Shown piece by piece: positions 5,543 to 7,227 of a stretch of DNA of 7,227 nt. Position 1 is the first letter of the stretch. Every line of letters begins with the position of its first letter. The position numbers and the translations under genes are program-made. Source of the DNA: Actinomycetota bacterium (GTDB lineage Bacteria > Actinomycetota > Thermoleophilia > UBA2241); contig JAPLCL010000248.1 of the NCBI GenBank assembly GCA_026392265.1, forward strand, positions 1 to 7,227. The letters are read 5' to 3'. Below the pieces are notes generated by a model, which saw nothing but the letters and a program-made list of their open reading frames with translations, did not search any database and was not told the origin of the DNA.

Positions 5543-6493
5543 GTGTTCTTTGTCCCCCACGACTGGCGCCTTGCGCTGGCCACCGTTCTCCTCGCCGGCC
5601 TCTTCGACGTGACGATCGGCGAGCCGCCGAACGCTCTGCACCCCGTCGTCTGGATGGGCCGGGTGATCAGCGCCCTCATGGGGCGCCGCCCACACGGGCG
5701 GCCGCGGGCCGAGTTCGCCTACGGCGTCCTCATCGTGGTCGTCACGACCGGCCTGGCTGCGGCCGCCGGCCTGTTGCTGACACTTGGCCTCAGCTACCTT
5801 CCCTGGTGGGCGGCGCTCCCCATCGCCGCCTGGGTGTTGAAGACAGCGTTCTCGCTCCGCGGCCTGGTGCGCGCCGGCCGCGATGTGCAGCGCGCTCTCG
5901 AGACCGACACGGATGCGGCGCGCGCCCGGCTCGCGGCGCTGGTCAGCCGCTCGCCCGACCTGGAGCCGCGGCTGATCGTCTCGGCCACTGTGGAATCCTT
6001 GGCCGAGAACCTCACCGACAGCGTGGTTTCGCCGCTTCTGTACTTCGCCCTGTTCGGCTTGCCCGGCGCCCTCGCGTACCGCGCCATCAACACGATGGAC
6101 GCGATGATCGGCTACCGCGATGAACGTGAGTACGTGGGCAAAGCGGCGGCGCACACCGACGACGTCGCCAACTGGGTGCCGACGCGGATCGCGGCGCTAC
6201 TGATCGTCACGGTCGCCGGACTGCGCGGCGCGGCGCGGGCCGCCTGGGCGGCGCTGCGCACGCAGCACCGCCCGGAGTATGGGCCCAACAAGACGCTGGC
6301 GATCGCCACCATGGCAGGCGCCCTGGGCGTGCAGCTTGAGAAGCCCGGCGCCTACGCCCTGGGCACGCCGACGCGGCCGCTCACCACCGACGTCATCGGC
6401 GACGCTGCCTGGTATGTCTGGGTCGCCGGCGGCGTGACCATCGCCGGCGCGGCCTGCCTCGCGGCGCTTCTCGCTTGGGGCCCGTGGCGATGA
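5543..6493 (+). CDS. cbiB: Adenosylcobinamide-phosphate synthase (CbiB/CobD family)
   Basis: This membrane enzyme joins aminopropanol phosphate (or aminopropanol) to the propionate of adenosylcobyric acid, giving adenosylcobinamide phosphate. The 316 residues are the usual length. Signature blocks are FDVTIGEPPNALHPVVWMGR (21-40), SATVESLAENLTDSVVSPLL (147-166) and YRAINTMDAMIGYRDE (179-194). Membrane segments are likely at about 11-24, 60-83, 86-104, 161-178, 213-230 and 293-312. The block that is usually SPNAG reads GPNKT here (247-251), while the following MAGALGVQLEKPGAYALG (257-274) is normal. GTG 5543 follows the phosphatase stop by 21 nt and has no clear Shine-Dalgarno sequence, so the exact start is less sure. 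The gene is called cobD in the Pseudomonas denitrificans nomenclature. Its stop overlaps the next small ORF by ATGA. Confidence 0.95.
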   Translation: MFFVPHDWRLALATVLLAGLFDVTIGEPPNALHPVVWMGRVISALMGRRPHGRPRAEFAYGVLIVVVTTGLAAAAGLLLTLGLSYLPWWAALPIAAWVLKTAFSLRGLVRAGRDVQRALETDTDAARARLAALVSRSPDLEPRLIVSATVESLAENLTDSVVSPLLYFALFGLPGALAYRAINTMDAMIGYRDEREYVGKAAAHTDDVANWVPTRIAALLIVTVAGLRGAARAAWAALRTQHRPEYGPNKTLAIATMAGALGVQLEKPGAYALGTPTRPLTTDVIGDAAWYVWVAGGVTIAGAACLAALLAWGPWR

Positions 6494-6606
6494 GCGCGCC
6501 GTTAGGATTGCCCCAGCACGTGCGCGTAGGCCCGCGGCACCCCTACCAGAACGACCGCCTCGTCGAGGTGCTCGCTTCGCTAGGGCCGCCGGGCGAGCGC
6601 TCCTGA
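6490..6606 (+). CDS. Possible small ORF (38 residues), unknown function
   Basis: An ATG overlapping the cbiB stop (ATGA) opens a 38-codon frame ending in tandem stops TGA-TAG (6604-6609). The 4-nt overlap is the same architecture as antitoxin/toxin and cobU/cobT in this window, which favours real coupled translation. The peptide includes QHVRVGPRHPYQNDRLVEVL, a hydrophilic stretch with no signal peptide, membrane segment or Cys pair. I do not recognise it. It could be the remnant N-terminus of a longer gene, a small protein, or chance. Third positions are mostly G/C, but TTA, GGA, GTA and CTA also occur, which are uncommon in the neighbours, so codon support is mixed. No Shine-Dalgarno sequence is evident. 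Confidence 0.35.
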   Translation: MSAPLGLPQHVRVGPRHPYQNDRLVEVLASLGPPGERS

Positions 6607-6639
6607 TAGGCTTCCGCCGTCGATGACCGGGAGCCCGCC

Positions 6640-7227
6640 ATGAAGTACCTCGCCGATCTCTTCACGCGGAACCGCGCCTGGGCGGACGACAGCGTCGCCG
6701 CCGACCCCGGGTTCTTCGCGCGGCTCTGCGGCATCCAGCGCCCCGACCTGCTCTGGATCGGCTGCTCCGACAGCCGGGTCCCGGCCAACGAGATCGTCGG
6801 CCTGGCGCCCGGCGAGCTCTTCGTGCACCGCAATGTGGCCAACGTCGTGCCGGTCACCGACCTGAACGCGATGGCGGTCATCGAGTACGCGGTCTCCTCG
6901 CTCTGCGTGCGGCACATCATCGTCTGCGGCCACTACCGCTGCGGCGGCGTGCACGCCGCGCTCGAGGGTCACCAGGCCGGCGCCGTCGCGCTCTGGCTGC
7001 AGCCGCTGCGCAATCTCGCGGACGAGCACCGCGAGGAGCTTGACGCGCTCGGCTCCGCGGAGGAGCGCTGGGACCGGCTCTGCGAGCTCAACGTAGCCGC
7101 GCAGGTGCAGGCGGTCGCGTCGTCCGAGATCGTCGAAGCGGCCTGGGAGCGCGGCGCGGAGTTCGCCGTGCACGGCTGGATCTACGACCTCAAGGGCGGG
7201 CTGCTGCGCGACCTCGAGGTCACCGTC
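6640..7227 (+). CDS. can: Beta-class carbonic anhydrase, Can type (3' partial)
   Basis: The enzyme interconverts CO2 and bicarbonate in the cytoplasm, supplying bicarbonate for carboxylases. The open frame runs to the right edge with 196 residues and no stop. About 25 residues are missing if it matches the roughly 220-residue Escherichia coli Can. Zinc ligands expected for beta-carbonic anhydrases are all present: C42 and D44 in GCSDSRVPANE (41-51), and H98 and C101 in CGHYRCGG (96-103). The blocks PGELFVHRNVANVV (57-70), LCELNVAAQV (148-157) and HGWIYDLKGGLLRDLEVT (178-195) strongly resemble Can. The D44-R46 pair is the catalytic dyad of the family. ATG 6640 has GGGAG at 6629-6633, 6 nt upstream. 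It lies 146 nt after cbiB with no clear terminator between, so read-through from the cobalamin operon is possible, although no functional link is known. Confidence 0.95.
   Translation, partial: MKYLADLFTRNRAWADDSVAADPGFFARLCGIQRPDLLWIGCSDSRVPANEIVGLAPGELFVHRNVANVVPVTDLNAMAVIEYAVSSLCVRHIIVCGHYRCGGVHAALEGHQAGAVALWLQPLRNLADEHREELDALGSAEERWDRLCELNVAAQVQAVASSEIVEAAWERGAEFAVHGWIYDLKGGLLRDLEVTV

Noticed and set aside
4661..6154. Long minus-strand open frame of 497 codons
   Set aside because: It lies antisense to the clear cobS, cobC and cbiB genes. Its Arg/Gly/Ala-rich translation shows no domain; long antisense frames are expected in high-GC DNA.
6607..6612. TAGGCT as a -10 box for the carbonic anhydrase gene
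   Set aside because: It matches TANNNT, but no acceptable -35 hexamer lies 16-19 nt upstream; too weak to list as a promoter.
1..7227. tRNA, rRNA, CRISPR array, insertion sequence or attachment site
   Set aside because: I saw no tRNA-like cloverleaf, regularly spaced repeats, transposase motifs or terminal inverted repeats anywhere in the window.

Overview
The window is high-GC, densely coded DNA with every supported gene on the + strand. GTG starts, 4-nt stop/start overlaps (GTGA, ATGA) and TANNNT-type -10 elements suggest an actinobacterial-type genome (Actinomycetota). That assignment is an inference from composition and gene style, not a proof.

Layout. (1) 2-1102: the 3' part of a gene for a YCF48/BNR-like beta-propeller protein with a C-terminal Ig-like domain; its start lies left of the window. 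(2) 1130-1899: a two-gene type II toxin-antitoxin module, a Phd/YefM-like antitoxin followed by a PIN-domain RNase toxin, behind a short upstream region with palindromic and direct-repeat DNA that looks like an autoregulatory operator. (3) 1896-2116: a predicted sigma70-type promoter, a well-conserved cobalamin (B12) riboswitch and a Shine-Dalgarno region. (4) 2114-6493: a cobalamin operon in the order cobU, cobT, cobS, cobC-like phosphatase, cbiB/cobD. (5) 6490-6606: a possible 38-residue ORF overlapping the cbiB stop. (6) 6640 to the right edge: a beta-class carbonic anhydrase of the Escherichia coli Can type, cut by the window end after 196 residues.

How the genes work together. CbiB attaches the aminopropanol phosphate arm to adenosylcobyric acid. 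CobU phosphorylates adenosylcobinamide and activates it with GTP. CobT makes alpha-ribazole phosphate from nicotinate mononucleotide and the lower-ligand base. CobS joins the two halves, and the histidine phosphatase removes the remaining phosphate. This is essentially the full nucleotide-loop assembly branch. The riboswitch would let the end product, adenosylcobalamin, shut the operon down. Corrin-ring genes, the adenosyltransferase and the threonine-phosphate decarboxylase are not in the window.

I found no clearly new system. The most useful points for a second look are the riboswitch promoter and expression platform (with a duplicated GAGGGA element), the operator-like DNA of the toxin-antitoxin module, an altered motif in CbiB, insertions in CobU and the phosphatase, and the small ORF between cbiB and the carbonic anhydrase gene.
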